DNA of 64,000 nucleotides from Pisolithus tinctorius (GCA_024663395.1 JANFAH010000020.1:682001-746000), one strand, 5' to 3'; counted from the stretch's first letter, positions 19,084 to 30,189 are shown. Notes: a model not told the origin generated them from the sequence alone. Numbers and translations: made by a program.

Positions 19084-20901
19084 TCAGCTGTCTGTGGCAA
19101 AAGCCTCTATATCATCATCAGTGGGATCTTCCTCAGCTTCCTCAAGAAGGCAGTCAAGTTCTTCATCATCCAACCCAGTAATGTGAGTCATGGTTGCATG
19201 GGTCTGAGACTGTGGGTGGTAGGGAAGTAAATGGAATGCAGCGAAGCAGAGTTTGGAGATAGAGCCATCCAACTCAGCCAGCAGGTACGAACCCCCAGTG
19301 GTCCAATGAAGGATGACCATGGGACCAGTGTACTGTGGCTTTGTCTTCTGGTTCAGTTCTTTTTCTATGTGGGAGTTGCAGACAAGCATGAGGGTGCCAG
19401 GAGCGAAGTTATGGTCTTTAATGCGATGCTGAAAGGTGGTTTCAAACTGCTGGATAGACTGGAAGTGTGCACAGAGGACATTGCTGCAGACCTGGTCTAA
19501 GTCATCTTGGCACTTCTGTAACTGGCGGGCGCACCAAGCAATCAGTTCTGTGGTAGTCAGCGGTGTTGCATCATCATGGGATAGGGGCAAAAGGAAAGTA
19601 TCCTTGGCAAGGTTGAATGGGAACAGTGGTTCAACACTGTGTACCATGAAGTAAGGGGATAGACCCATGGATTTCAAGATGGTGACCTGCTCGGCCCAGA
19701 ACACAGAGTGTGCAACAGTGTGCCAGCGGTGGTTGTCATTTTCGCAGCTCTTCTTGATAGCCTTGCGAACATCATAGTGCTGATGCTCTACAATGCTGTT
19801 AGCCTGAGAGTTGTAAGGAGAGATACGGATGTGACGGATATGATATTGCGTGGCTAGGGCATCTAAGGCTTGGACGAACGTGGGACCATTGTCAGTGACA
19901 ATTTCGGTGAGTGGAGCCCAGTGACATAGAATGTCCTTGAAGATGAAGGATGTGAGTGCAGTACTATTTTCTGCCCACAACATGCGCCATTCAGGATATG
20001 AGGTGAGCGTGCAACGAGCCTGCACTATGTAGTGGTAGCTGCCAGCTTTGGGCATTAGCATCGTGTCAATGTGAGCTTTATGAAACAGGCCCCCTATCAT
20101 GGGTACAGTGGGGGGGATATGAAGCTTCTTCATCTGGTGGATCTGGCATTCATGACAAGTGCGGACATACCACTTCACATCCTCAACAAGAAGAGGCCAC
20201 CAGAAGCGAAGGAGAAGGCACATACAGACCGTAAAGACACCCTTGTGCCTGAGGTCGTCATGCACTTCTTTGATGAGACGATACTGCTTGGATTTGTTGA
20301 TGACCAGCTGGTGCCATCCATGTGGTTCCCTACGCCATAGATTACCATCTAGGAGGAAAAAGTGGCTAGCTGAACTGAAGAAAGATGAGTACTGTGCATC
20401 AGTAAGGTCAGGAGGTCGCTCGCGGGTCACAAGGAATGCGCGGATCATTTCTATCTTCGCTTCACGTGCCCAAGCTTTTGTGGACTGCAGAATAGCAGGG
20501 TCGTCAGGGGTATTGGAAGAGTTATAAGCATCAGCAGTCACAGAGAATGCGAGATAGAAGGATGGAGGCAGTGGGAGGCTCACCTGGTGATAAGTGGGAG
20601 GTGGTAAGGAATGATGTTTGTGACTGAAAAGGGATGTAGGAGGTGGGCAGTCATTGAAAGCCTCTGTAGAGAATGAGTAAAAACGGTCTAGCCAATCCTC
20701 ATGGTCGTCATCCTCAGGCAGGTCGAGCTCTGACTGCGGACGGTGGGACAAGCCATCAGGGCCAGCATGCCTGTCCGCAGGAATGTGAATGAGTTTGAAC
20801 GAGAAGAGGAGGATGCCAGCGATCCAGCAATTGATCATCGTGTTAGGCTGCAGATCTGGGTTATTTATCATGCCCTTAATATACTTTGCATCTACCTCCA
20901 C
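19084..20901 (-). CDS. gypsy-3 pol, RNase H end and integrase (605 aa open frame)
   Basis: The frame opens with EVDAKYIKGMINNP, the end of a Ty3 RNase H, and continues HAGPDGLSHR into integrase. The zinc-binding HHCC module is complete (H..H in HDDLRHKG, CHEC). The catalytic core has D in HIDTM, VTDNGPTF and the Glu in NSIVEHQHYDVRKA, so all three acidic residues are present. The C-terminal part carries a GPY/F-like segment (PQYTGPMVILHW) and a long acidic tail (EELDCLLEEAEED) with no chromodomain. There is no stop for 605 codons. The upstream RT part is broken, so this is a preserved half of a dead element. Confidence 0.9.
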   Translation of the reverse strand: MEVDAKYIKGMINNPDLQPNTMINCWIAGILLFSFKLIHIPADRHAGPDGLSHRPQSELDLPEDDDHEDWLDRFYSFSTEAFNDCPPPTSLFSHKHHSLPPPTYHQVSLPLPPSFYLAFSVTADAYNSSNTPDDPAILQSTKAWAREAKIEMIRAFLVTRERPPDLTDAQYSSFFSSASHFFLLDGNLWRREPHGWHQLVINKSKQYRLIKEVHDDLRHKGVFTVCMCLLLRFWWPLLVEDVKWYVRTCHECQIHQMKKLHIPPTVPMIGGLFHKAHIDTMLMPKAGSYHYIVQARCTLTSYPEWRMLWAENSTALTSFIFKDILCHWAPLTEIVTDNGPTFVQALDALATQYHIRHIRISPYNSQANSIVEHQHYDVRKAIKKSCENDNHRWHTVAHSVFWAEQVTILKSMGLSPYFMVHSVEPLFPFNLAKDTFLLPLSHDDATPLTTTELIAWCARQLQKCQDDLDQVCSNVLCAHFQSIQQFETTFQHRIKDHNFAPGTLMLVCNSHIEKELNQKTKPQYTGPMVILHWTTGGSYLLAELDGSISKLCFAAFHLLPYHPQSQTHATMTHITGLDDEELDCLLEEAEEDPTDDDIEAFATDS

Positions 20902-21040
20902 AGTGAAGTTAGTGAGACCAAAGATGTATATGCGTGGAAGAGACCGTACAGCTCAAGCTTGGCCTGGGAGTAATGGCTTTCCACTTCGTTGAGGTGATGG
21001 ATCTGAAACGACTTGGGTACCATCTGCCATCTTCACCAAG

Positions 21041-21950
21041 CTAGTAGAGGATGTAGCCAACTGCGATGACCGATGTGTCAACTGCTAAAATTACTTCGCG
21101 ACCGCACTCGTAGTCAATCCTTTGGAGTGTGGGGGACTTTACAATTTCATCCTTGAGTCGTTGCATGGCAGTGCATTGCGGTTCATCCCACGTGAATGGT
21201 ACGTCTTTCCACGTGAGCGCGACTAGCGGCCATGCAATCTTGGTGAAGTCTTTGATGAAGATGCATAGCACACTGCAGACACCAAGGAAACTGTGAACCT
21301 GTGTCAGGTTGCAGCACTCGGGCCAGTCATGGATCTTCTGCACTTTGCTCTCTTCTGGAATGCGACCTTCAAAGGTGCACTTGTGGCCAACGATCACAGC
21401 AGATGGAGTGGCTAGCACGAACTTCTTTGCCGAGACAGTGGCTCCGACGTTCTGCAAACGCTGAAGGATATGGTTAACGACTATACAGTGATTCCAGATA
21501 AATCTCCGAATCCCAGGATTCTCCAGGATAGTCTCATAGGAGCCATCTGTGCACTGATAGCGGGTGGTCTTGGATTTTACGGGGATGTCATCTATGAAGG
21601 GCAGGGTATGATGCGGGATCTCATCCTGGAGAACAAATGCAGTATCTCCCTGGTATACCTGTACCGCATTCACATGACCTTGTGGCAGAGTAGTAAGCCA
21701 ATGTGGTCCAAGGGGGGTACTGAAGGTGGTGAGGTCATGGGAATCGATGTGGAGTGTGCGCTGGTCATACCCGGAGTAGAGGTCCATCATCACATACACT
21801 GCATATCCAGCAAAGGATTCTGCAAGATGTTCTATGAAGGGTAGAATGGACGCATCGTGGATGGTCACTCCATTCAGGGGCTGTAAGTCATGCACAAAAC
21901 GCTTCTTGACTCCACTCCACGTGGCACCCTGACAAGGACCCCGAAAGAAA
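21041..21950 (-). pseudogene. gypsy-3 reverse transcriptase, 5' truncated, with stop and frameshifts
   Basis: From about 21950 the frame reads VKKRFVHDLQPLNGVTI, then DLYSGYDQRTLH, and the catalytic FIDDIPVKS (about 21,590), followed by the thumb and tether (NPGIRRFIWNH, KIHDWPECCN, FLGVCSVLCIFIKDF) and the RNase H start (AVDTSVIAVGYILY). It stops at TAG 21041, where family members have Gln (CAG). A frameshift separates it from the integrase frame at 20901. Protease and gag are missing; the sequence is replaced at about 21,950 by the LINE leader. Confidence 0.8.
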
Positions 21951-22164
21951 TTTTTTCTTCGACCCTCTCACCCCAGCCAGGACTAGCTGAGCCCGTCGCA
22001 GGACATTGCGATGTACAGTAGTGTTCCTATAGAACCATACTCACAAGAGTAAATGCTAAATCGACCCCCACAACACCAACCCGCCCCATTTTATGACCTT
22101 GACAGGACAAACGTCCTCGAGGTCACATTCCCATGCCATGCCAGGCCCCCCACCAGGACCCTGA
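21951..22164 (+). other. Probable 5' leader of the LINE
   Basis: C-rich sequence without an open frame leads into the LINE ORF1 ATG at 22165. It is taken as the LINE 5' untranslated region; its start marks the truncation of gypsy-3. Confidence 0.4.
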
Positions 22165-23939
22165 ATGTTGAATCCCACTCAACTTGGCAAAACTACCAGA
22201 AGTAGCAGACTATCACTCAAAGAAATCATCAACGACCCAGAAGCCAAAATCAAGGATGCAACAACAGCAAGAACATTCCTGGATCAGCTCTACACTATAC
22301 CAGGGGAACCAGCAACACTGGAACACATATTGCAGACCAAGGGGGTAAACAACACCTTATGCTGGGCAATCCAAGCCACGGCTTACCTGGTCAGAGACCT
22401 CACTACATCAGAAATGACTGATACCATTATCACAGCAATCTCAAGCAAAGTAGAAAACTCAGTCATAGCCGCCATATCTCCTCAAGTCACCAACATCCTC
22501 ACAGCAGCCAAAAACCTGGAGAAAACCAATGAGAACATGAAGATCGTCAACAACAACACCATCAAGAAGATTGAATCAATCACCAGCCCCTCTACCCACA
22601 TGGATACCACCCAACTGGAGACCCACGTAAGAAACCTAATCGGGGAAATGGATGCAGTGAAAACAGCACTAGCAGACATGAAGAACCACCTCAAAACCCA
22701 GCCCCACACACTCCCCACTCCATACAAAGACACGCTAGCATTGGCACCACCCAACCCGAACCACATCCCGCTAGGAAAGCAACTAGACCCAGAATACGCT
22801 AAGGCCCACACAGCTATTAAGGAAAGGCAACTACTGATCGACCCTAACAGCAACCACCCAACCCTGAACAACACTGCAATGAGGGAATCCACCATCGACC
22901 ACACCAAACAAGCCTTGGAAACAGTGGACCGAGTTGACAGCCCCAATATGCAATTAAGATCAATCGCTCGACTATGCAACAATGGAATCCTCCTCAAGTT
23001 CAACAGCCAAGAAGCGGTAGCGTGGATCAAAGAACTGGCCAACAAAATGGCCTTCCTCGAGAGACTGGGAGGAGAAGTAGCGATAAAAGACAGGCATTTC
23101 AACATAGTAATCCCTTTCCTTCCAATCACGACAGCGACTGACAATCCAGACACCCTCTGCGAAATGGAAATCGAGAACAACATCCTGCAAGGGTCAATCG
23201 CCAAGATCAAATAGATCAAAGACCCAGCCAAACACACCCCCAATCAGCGAGTAGCCCACACACTCACATCCATCACCTCCCCCGAGATTGCTAACCAACT
23301 CCTTAGAGACAGACTATACTGGGGACTAGACAGACTCTGCCTGCACAAGGACAAAAGAGAACCGATCAGATGCCTCAAATGCCAGTGCATTGGTCACCTC
23401 GCTAGGGACGCAAACAGACAACTGACATGTGTGGCATATGCACCCTACCACATCGCACACAAGATTGTAACACCCCTTCCCCCACCCCTTACTGCGTCAA
23501 CTGCAAGAATAACACCCATGCAAGTGAAGATAGAAACTGCCCAGACCTCATCAGAAGACACAACACAATGGACAAACGCACACCTGAAAATTGCATGCCC
23601 TACTTCCCCACATCGGAAGAATGGACACACATCGAGCTCCTGGCCCAGTCAACAGCCCCCATCATCCCCACAAGACCCCCAGCCATGACACCCACCACCA
23701 ATGGATCACTCAGACAAATAACATTAGGGGAAGCGATGACCCTGCGAACCAGCCCACCAAGCCACAGTCAGTTCAACAGAATACATGGAGGCAGAGGCAG
23801 ACTGCGCATACACTACAATATGCTACACTATGCCCCACCAACGTCCACACCCACCCTACCCCCAACCCTTCCCCCCCCTCAGGAAATGGAAACCCAGTCA
23901 GAGGACCCAAACTCAACACCTCCATCAATCAATGCCTGA
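22165..23939 (+). pseudogene. LINE (Tad/L1-like) ORF1 gag-like protein, broken
   Basis: An ATG at 22165 opens a 349-codon frame with long helical, coiled-coil sequence (KNLEKTNENMKIVNN, IKKIESIT) and an RRM-like half (NGILLKFNSQEAVAWIKELA). A TAG at 23212-23214 then lies in IK-stop-IKDPAK, where Trp (TGG) is expected. The frame continues NQRVAHTLTSITSPEIANQLLRD and shifts near 23,420 into a frame with CCHC-like knuckles (CLKCQCIGHLARD; CGICTLPHRTQDC; CVNCKNNTHASEDRNC) ending at 23939. This RNA-binding ORF1 with C-terminal knuckles is typical of fungal LINEs. Confidence 0.75.
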
Positions 23940-23940
23940 A

Positions 23941-24272
23941 GACCCAATGCAAACCAATGCGCTAACCAAACTCTGCATATGGCAACAAAACCTAAACACC
24001 TCTCACATAGCCCTACATTCGCTAATAAACAGCCAACTATCAAACGATTGGGACATAATCACCCTACAAGAACCACCAATAGACCAACTCAGCAACATGT
24101 GAGCCAACACCCACTGGAGGGTAGTCTACCCCATGAAGAAAATGACGCAGAATACCAGACCATGAGCAGTAACCCTAGTTAACTCCAGAATCAGTACTAA
24201 CACTTGGGAACAGGTCAATTTTCCCTCCACAGACATCGTCATAACGTGGCTAAGGACTACTAAGGGCACATA
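23941..24272 (+). pseudogene. LINE ORF2, start of the apurinic endonuclease domain
   Basis: After ORF1 the frame reads LCIWQQNLNTSHIALHSLI, WDIITLQEPPID, a TGA (24100-24102), ANTHWRVVYPMKK, a second TGA (24163-24165), AVTLVNSRIS. This is the N-terminus of an AP endonuclease (N in QNLN, E in QEPPID). Both TGA codons stand where the reading suggests Arg. The copy ends at the TA where FB2 starts; RT is absent. Confidence 0.75.
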
Positions 24273-25845
24273 CAGTGAGGGACAAAAGCGTTGCAATGTT
24301 TGTGAGGTGTGACTTGTTGCTGATGTAGCTCAGGATATTCTGCACAGATAATCATGATAACTATACCATTGGAAAGGGGTGACTCTAAGCTTTCCAAAGC
24401 ACTAAGGTTCAGTCCAAACAAAGCAATACATGCTGAGATACACCCTATTCTTTCTGAAAAGTGCATTGCAACGCTTTTGTCCCTGACTGGTGAAATCATG
24501 AAATGTGACCTTTTGATGGGATTGAGGGCATGGAGGATGGGAAAAAATGATTACATAATAAACCACATGATCATCCAGATGATTTGTCAGCATGTAAACA
24601 ATGACAAACATTGGACTTGTACCATTAATCCTCCCTCTTTTACCACAACTCATGAAATCATCTCTCTAGCTCACATGGTCATTTTCTCAAGGAATTCTTA
24701 TCAAATAATGGTGGCCACCACAGTGCCATCAGTATAACATGCTCTCAGAACCATCAGTCCCTTAAAAAACCTGCTGTCAGTCATTTCCTGGACTGTTTCC
24801 TCCCCCATGCCTGATGTATTCTGGGACTAATCAGTACTTGGAGGGCTGAAAATGTTATGGAGGTCAATCTGGCACTTCAGAACATGATGTACAAACCAGT
24901 CCCCTCTCAACCAATGCATTTCTAGCACAGGGACAGTGGTATGGAAGTTAGGGCAAGACAAAATCCTCTTTACCCCTGGGTGTCATCAGAAGGATATGCT
25001 ACTGAACTGCCATGGAGCAGAATCCTGTGCTTCCATCTGGCCCTGAATATTGCCTTTGGTCACATATGACCAAATAATCCTTCCCCAGTCATCTACAGTT
25101 CAGATCAGAGCAAGATCTAGTGAACCCTCTTATGGTGCTCAGAGCACAAGGAGGTTTTGTCTCACCCCAACTTCCATATCAGTGTTCCTGTGCCAGAAAT
25201 GCATTGGTTGAGAGGGGACTGGTTTGTACATCATGTTCTGAAGTGCCAGATTGACCTCCATAACATTTTCAGCCCTCCAAGTACTGATTAGTCCCAGAAT
25301 ACATCAGGCATGGGGGAGGAAACAGTCCAGGAAATGACTGACAGCAGGTTTTTTAAGGGACTGATGGTTCTGAGAGCATGTTATACTGATGGCACTGTGG
25401 TGGCCACCATTATTTGATAAGAATTCCTTGAGAAAATGACCATGTGAGCTAGAGAGATGATTTCATGAGTTGTGGTAAAAGAGGGAGGATTAATGGTACA
25501 AGTCCAATGTTTGTCATTGTTTACATGCTGACAAATCATCTGGATGATCATGTGGTTTATTATGTAATCATTTTTTCCCATCCTCCATGCCCTCAATCCC
25601 ATCAAAAGGTCACATTTCATGATTTCACCAGTCAGGGACAAAAGCGTTGCAATGCACTTTGCAGAAAGAATAGGGTGTATCTCAGCATGTATTGCTTTGT
25701 TTGGACTGAACCTTAGTGCTTTGGAAAGCTTAGAGTCACCCCTTTCCAATGGTATAGTTATCATGATTATCTGTGCAGAATATCCTGAGCTACATCAGCA
25801 ACAAGTCACACCTCACAAACATTGCAACGCTTTTGTCCCTCACTG
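24273..25845. mobile_element. FB2, complete 1,573-bp palindromic foldback element with TA target site
   Basis: The ends are exact inverted copies beginning CAGTGAGGGACAAAAGCG, flanked by TA on both sides (24271-24272, 25846-25847), the pattern of Tc1/mariner-pogo type elements. The two arms (24273 to about 24965, and about 25155 to 25845) are near-perfect reverse complements of about 690 bp. The centre is about 190 bp with a perfect 20-bp palindrome at 25055-25074. Each arm itself starts with a 217-bp unit (24273-24489; 25629-25845) that has the same inverted ends (CAGTcAGGGACAAAAG inside). No transposase is encoded, so it depends on a mariner-like enzyme supplied in trans. Confidence 0.9.
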
Positions 25846-25847
25846 TA

Positions 25848-26850
25848 GAACAGTCAAAGGAGGATGCTTTTGGTTTGCTGGCACTCCCCTCCCAGATGGG
25901 CAAACAGAAGAACACAATGAGGACTATACCCAACCCATCAAGGACCTAACAACATCATCCTCAAGATCAGCAGAAGACCACCAGTTCAAGTACCTAGGAA
26001 TCCCATGGGAAATCTCCAAAGACATACCCTTCTCCATGAGACCCACATTCATAGGATTCACCTGGGACCTAGCCAACCACACTGTCCAACTAGGTGAACC
26101 AAAGCACTCAAGTACCTCCTTGTGATTGACATGTGGAACTCCAAGCACACACACATCCTAAAAGAAGTACAGACACTACACAGCAAGCTCATACATGCAA
26201 CCTTAGTATATCCTGAAGGATAACTGTACATAATAAACATTGAGGCAATGCTAGGCATCTTCAGAGACAAACCTTTCAAGCCCAGAACTCCACCCAGCAG
26301 CACTGCAGATGACTTAATATGGTGGCATGCCAAACTAAGCTCCCCAACCATCCCACGACCCATCAAGGACTTCCTCGCATTCTCCAATGCAAGTTCATCC
26401 ACAGGGATTGGAATCATGCTACAAGGTTGATGGAGAGCATGGATCCTCAGACCCAATTGGAAATCTGATGGGTGTGATATTGGCTGGGCAGAAGCCATCA
26501 GTCTCAAACTGCTCACCCTCACAATCCTCAACACCAGAGCCTCCAACATTCATTTCCAGGTTCATGGAGACAATCAGGGAGTCATCAAAAGTTGGAAGTG
26601 TGGCAGAAGCCACAACCATCCTACAAACGAATCCTTCAAGTGCATCCATCATGCCCTGGGCCTCGCAAAATGCACCTTACATACCCAATACTTACCAAGT
26701 GACCACAACCCAGCCAATCCTATTTCATGCAGACTATATTGCTCCTTTCATTCTCTCCTCCCCCCAATCTCAGTTCCCCCACCCATCTGGCACCTCATCA
26801 TTGACATTGACCAACACTCAACAATCTAATCCTCCCACCAAACCCCCTTG
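25848..26850 (+). pseudogene. DIRS-2, decayed RT C-terminal part and RNase H
   Basis: Broken plus-strand frames align with DIRS-1: KYLGIPWEISKDIPFSMRP against LGIPWEPTKDTPFSFKP, GFTWDLANHTV against GFEWDLTNKTV, WRAW and DIGWAEAIS against DIGWAESIG, VHGDNQGVIKSW against VYGDNQGVVKAW, and LPSDHNPAN against IPSEHNPAD. Stops (26221, 26428) and frameshifts interrupt it. The catalytic RT part lies beyond the FB2 edge and is lost. Confidence 0.85.
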
Positions 26851-27977
26851 CCCCACTTGACTATCCTCCCTTCCCAAATACACCCAACCTCCAATGCCCC
26901 CTCCTCTATCATCCCCCTTCTACCCCTAGCCATAATCATTCCCCATTCTCACCCAGATCCACCCTCTATTCCAATCAATCTTCCCTGCCCCCAATGTCCC
27001 ACCAAGGAATGTTTAATGGCATGGAAACCCCTCAACCACTGCACCCCATCTCTCCTGTTCTCCACAACAGACACACAGCACATCTATGATGTCATCACAC
27101 ATGCCTGGTCCGACTCCACCAGAGAGACATATGGTTTGGGTCTTCTAGCCTTTCACACATTCTGCAATGCCAAAGGCATTCCAGAAGATCAACACACCCC
27201 AGCTTCCTCAGAGCTCATTTCATTCTTCATCTCAACCATGGCCAGTCTCTATGTGAACACAATGATAGTTAACTACCTCAACAGTGTGTGCACATGGCAC
27301 ATCATACATGGCATACCATGGACTCTCAATGCAATTGAAACCAACACCCTACTCAAGGCTTCCAAATCCCTTTCACCCCCCACATCCAAATGTCCCCCAT
27401 GTGAACCTTACATGGTCAAGGTCATGGCAAAGATTCACACCAACCTAGACCTCAACCTGCCTCTCAATGTGGCCATCTTCACTTGTCTAACCACCATTTT
27501 CTTCACTACTGCATGCACTGGCAAATTCACTGTAGCCAATCTCAAAGTGTTTAACCCTTCAGTGCACATCACTCACCAGAACGTCAGCATTCAGTGTGAT
27601 TGACAGGCCAAGAAGTAACTAACTTCCACATTCCCCACACCAAAACCACACCCCTTGGTGAAGATGTCAGTTGGGCCAAACAAGACAGTCCCATCGACCC
27701 CCAGACAGCCCTAGAGAGGCACTTCGAAATCAACAATCCCCCCCAGTTTGGCCACCTATTCACCTATCACACCAAGAATGGCCATCACCATTTAACCAGA
27801 CACACTTTCCTAAAGATGCTGGAATCAACTCTCAAGAAAGCAGGATTGCCCCCCCTCAAAGGGCATGGTATACACATAGGATCAACCCTAGAATACCTCC
27901 TCAGAAATGTACCATTTGACATCATCAAGGTGAAGGGATGTTGGGCAAGTGACACATTCCTCATATATCTCCATTGA
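26848..27977 (+). pseudogene. DIRS-2 tyrosine recombinase with both catalytic arginines lost
   Basis: Two frames, 26848-27603 and 27600-27977, together cover the recombinase: AWSDSTRETYGLGLLAFHTFCN, LNSVCTWHIIHGIPWTL, NLPLNVAIFTCLTTIFFTT. Against DIRS-1, AARVGEF reads ACTGKF (Arg to Cys) and HSIRIGATLEYL reads HGIHIGSTLEYL (second Arg to His). The nucleophile Tyr survives in DTFLIYL. Both Arg losses need only one transition at a CpG codon (CGC to TGC or CAC). It also carries a frameshift near 27,600, so it cannot be active. Confidence 0.85.
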
Positions 27978-28340
27978 CATGCCCAGATCCTTGCCCCATA
28001 CTTACAATCTGAGCCCAAACTACACAAGGATTTTCTCCAATACACATTGCCTCCAGTATGCTAACAACTTGGTAAGCATCACCCTCCTCCTAAGCCATGG
28101 GTAACAGTGCTCACTGCATGTGTTGTCAGTCATACCACTCCTACAACCTGGGGATTCACAGCTCACACCTGCCAGCAGGTCAGTGCTGCCATTGGGGGCT
28201 GGAAAGCGCTTCATGCTTCCCCCAGTCACTATACTTCCCTACACTGCACATAGTATTAGTTCCCTCTTTACATCCACCCCCTGTACCTACTCACATAGCT
28301 ACTCCACCCTTACTTCATAGCTGCATAACCTGAGCAATGT
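27978..28340. other. Probable 3' end of DIRS-2, no gene
   Basis: The coding similarity to DIRS-1 continues a few codons past the stop (HAQILAPYLQS) and then fades. No gene or repeat is recognised before the LTR remnant. Confidence 0.4.
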
Positions 28341-28737
28341 CCAAAGACCAGCATAATACCCAGCCCCATCACTAGTCCTGCCCCAGTTCCTTGTAATCCT
28401 TTGTTCATACTTTGCTTGATAATATTCTTTGTAACATCTTACTTACCAATCTGTTTACCAATCATTGCTGTACTGGTGCTACATTACACTTAGTTTACCT
28501 CTAGTATTTAAGCCATAGGAACATTTGTTTAGCCTCAGTCTGAAATCAATCAAGTCTTGTCTAACCTGGTCCCCTCTGTCTTCTGTCTCTCAACCAGACT
28601 ATGGCCCACACAAGGGAATAGTGCTGCTACCCAGTTGCTAAGTCCAATAGTCCAAACCCCCTAGAATCTCATATTCCCATCTGACCCCTGACTGGACTCC
28701 AGACCAGCTTTGGACTGGTGATGAACCAGACTTAACA
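28341..28737 (+). repeat. Decayed, 5'-truncated LTR of the gypsy-1 family
   Basis: It matches 14,990-15,375 closely (CATAATACCCAGCCCCATCA, TTTGCTTGATAATATTC, CTTACTTACCAATCTG, GTCTGAAATCAATCAAG) and ends CTTAACA at 28737, followed by GTTGA. It is read as the 3' LTR partner of 14817-15375. Confidence 0.7.
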
Positions 28738-28776
28738 GTTGATTGTGGTGGTTACACAAGGAAGACTCATGATTTG

Positions 28777-29655
28777 TCAACTTTTACATGCAATTCTGGT
28801 GGGAGATATGCAGCATTGGAACTGTGGATGAGACCCCCAAGTGTCTACTGTACATTGATTATGCCAGATCTCAGGAAGGTGTGGCCTGGCATGCAGGTTT
28901 GATATGGTAGGTGGTTGAAGTCCAACCATAGACATCCACTGTTGTTGATTGATCAAGTGCTGATTTTGCATTGTGTATACTGGTGTTTGGTGTCTGTACA
29001 AGAGATGAAGCAAAACCCACACTCTTGATATTTGCACAATACTGGAATGGTGCTGGGTGAAAAAGACCCATTGTACAGTCCATTGGGGCTGACCATAGAG
29101 GGGGCATGCAACATTAGATTGGGGTAAGTGCAGAAGATACTGTATGCAGATATGAAGTTCATTACACAGGTGTTGTGGAACTGGAAGATATGTAGGTGAT
29201 AGTGCTTGTGTATGAGTTGGAGACAATGACATCAATCAGGTGCATGTTGTTCTCAAAGGTAATGACACTCAGGATGCTGGAAGGTGTGTACATGTTTTCA
29301 TTTGGGGGGTGCTCACACAAGATGTGGTAACCTTCCTTTTGTAAGAGGATGGAAAGGTGTGTGAATGACACTTTGGGACATAAATGTCAAGGTTACTGGC
29401 AGTCCAAGTGGTCAACATCTCAGGGAGAAGCATGGATAATGCAGTGGATTTGGAGATGATGGCATCACAGGAAGCAAGGATGTTAGGTATGTTTTGGGGT
29501 AATTGAAAGAACTTGTGGTAAACAGATAGTAGGCAGGAGGTTAGATACTCTTTGACAAGTGTGGCACTGGTGGATGAAGTGCATGCATAGGAGAAGAGGT
29601 CACTCACATTGCAATGGTGAAGAATTTCATCAGTGACATCAAAGTTGAGGGGCAT
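28777..29655 (-). pseudogene. Remnant of a mushroom-wide family with a nucleotidyltransferase-like DLDxYV motif
   Basis: ATG at 29655 (MPLNFDVTDEIL) opens an F-box-like start, then KSTALSMLLPEM and NLDIYVPKCHSHTF. After frame changes it reads EGYHILCEHPPN, VITFENNMHLIDVIVSN, TTPVMNFISAYSIFCTYPNLML and LCKYQECGFCFI. I know this order (SGS..AL..F, DLDLYV, hydrophobic strand with V-x-V-I, HSTxVMNxIS, KYxxRGW) from very common multi-copy basidiomycete proteins. The GS..DxD spacing resembles nucleotidyltransferases; function is unknown. Several frame breaks make this copy dead. CG is almost absent. Confidence 0.55.
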
Positions 29656-30189
29656 GGTGGTTCATTGCTTTGTGAAAGATGGTTAGTTGCCCTTTTATAA
29701 TGACAGGACATCTTTCATGGTTGGATCACAGACAGGATGGGACATAGGATAGAGGTCAGAAAGATGGGTAAGCAGGAACTTGTTGGGTTGTGGCACAGAT
29801 GTTATGGAAGAGGTGGGCCAGTACTCACCAGGTTGTCATGCAGGTGTTAGAGTTGGGTCCATGGGTACTCACCAGGTTGTCATGTGGGGTGGGTGGATAG
29901 GGGCAAGATAATGGTTGTGGTGATTGTCTAAGATTGTCCAAATGGCACAGTGTGGTCTACAGGGTCTGTGGTACATTGCTCATCTGTGTGTAGTATGTTA
30001 TGGAAAGATTCAAATGTCAATTTTAATCTGAGGGGTTGGTGTTGATGATTAATAGGAAGTGTTCATCAAGGCTATGTTGGCATGAGACATGGTTGCCATG
30101 GGAGCAGAAAAGCAGTGCTTACACAGCAAGGACATCCAAAATGTCATTGATGTCATTCTCTGGCCAGATGTCCACAGCTCTGGCAGGAT
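29656..30189. other. CpG-poor spacer
   Basis: No convincing gene. A short direct duplication occurs (CTCACCAGGTTGTCATG at about 29,826 and 29,868). The upstream region of the minus-strand remnant at 28777-29655 would fall here. Confidence 0.35.

Larger units (their letters stand above)
14812..28742 (+). mobile_element. Ancient Ty3 element (gypsy-1 family), heavily nested, 13.9 kb between target duplications
   Basis: A decayed LTR of the gypsy-1 family starts at 14817 (TGTCATGACC) and a second, 5'-truncated one ends at 28737 (CTTAACA). The five bases just before the first (GTTGA, 14812-14816) equal the five just after the second (28738-28742). Only a gag fragment of the original body survives. 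The rest is later insertions: an LTR fragment, gypsy-3 with its antisense gene, a LINE, FB2 and DIRS-2. A five-base match at both predicted edges is good but not decisive evidence. Confidence 0.55.

Noticed and set aside
24402..25764. Mirror-image open frames of 127 and 83 codons inside FB2 as genes.
   Set aside because: They are forced copies of each other by the palindrome, have no recognisable domain, and FB elements look non-autonomous.
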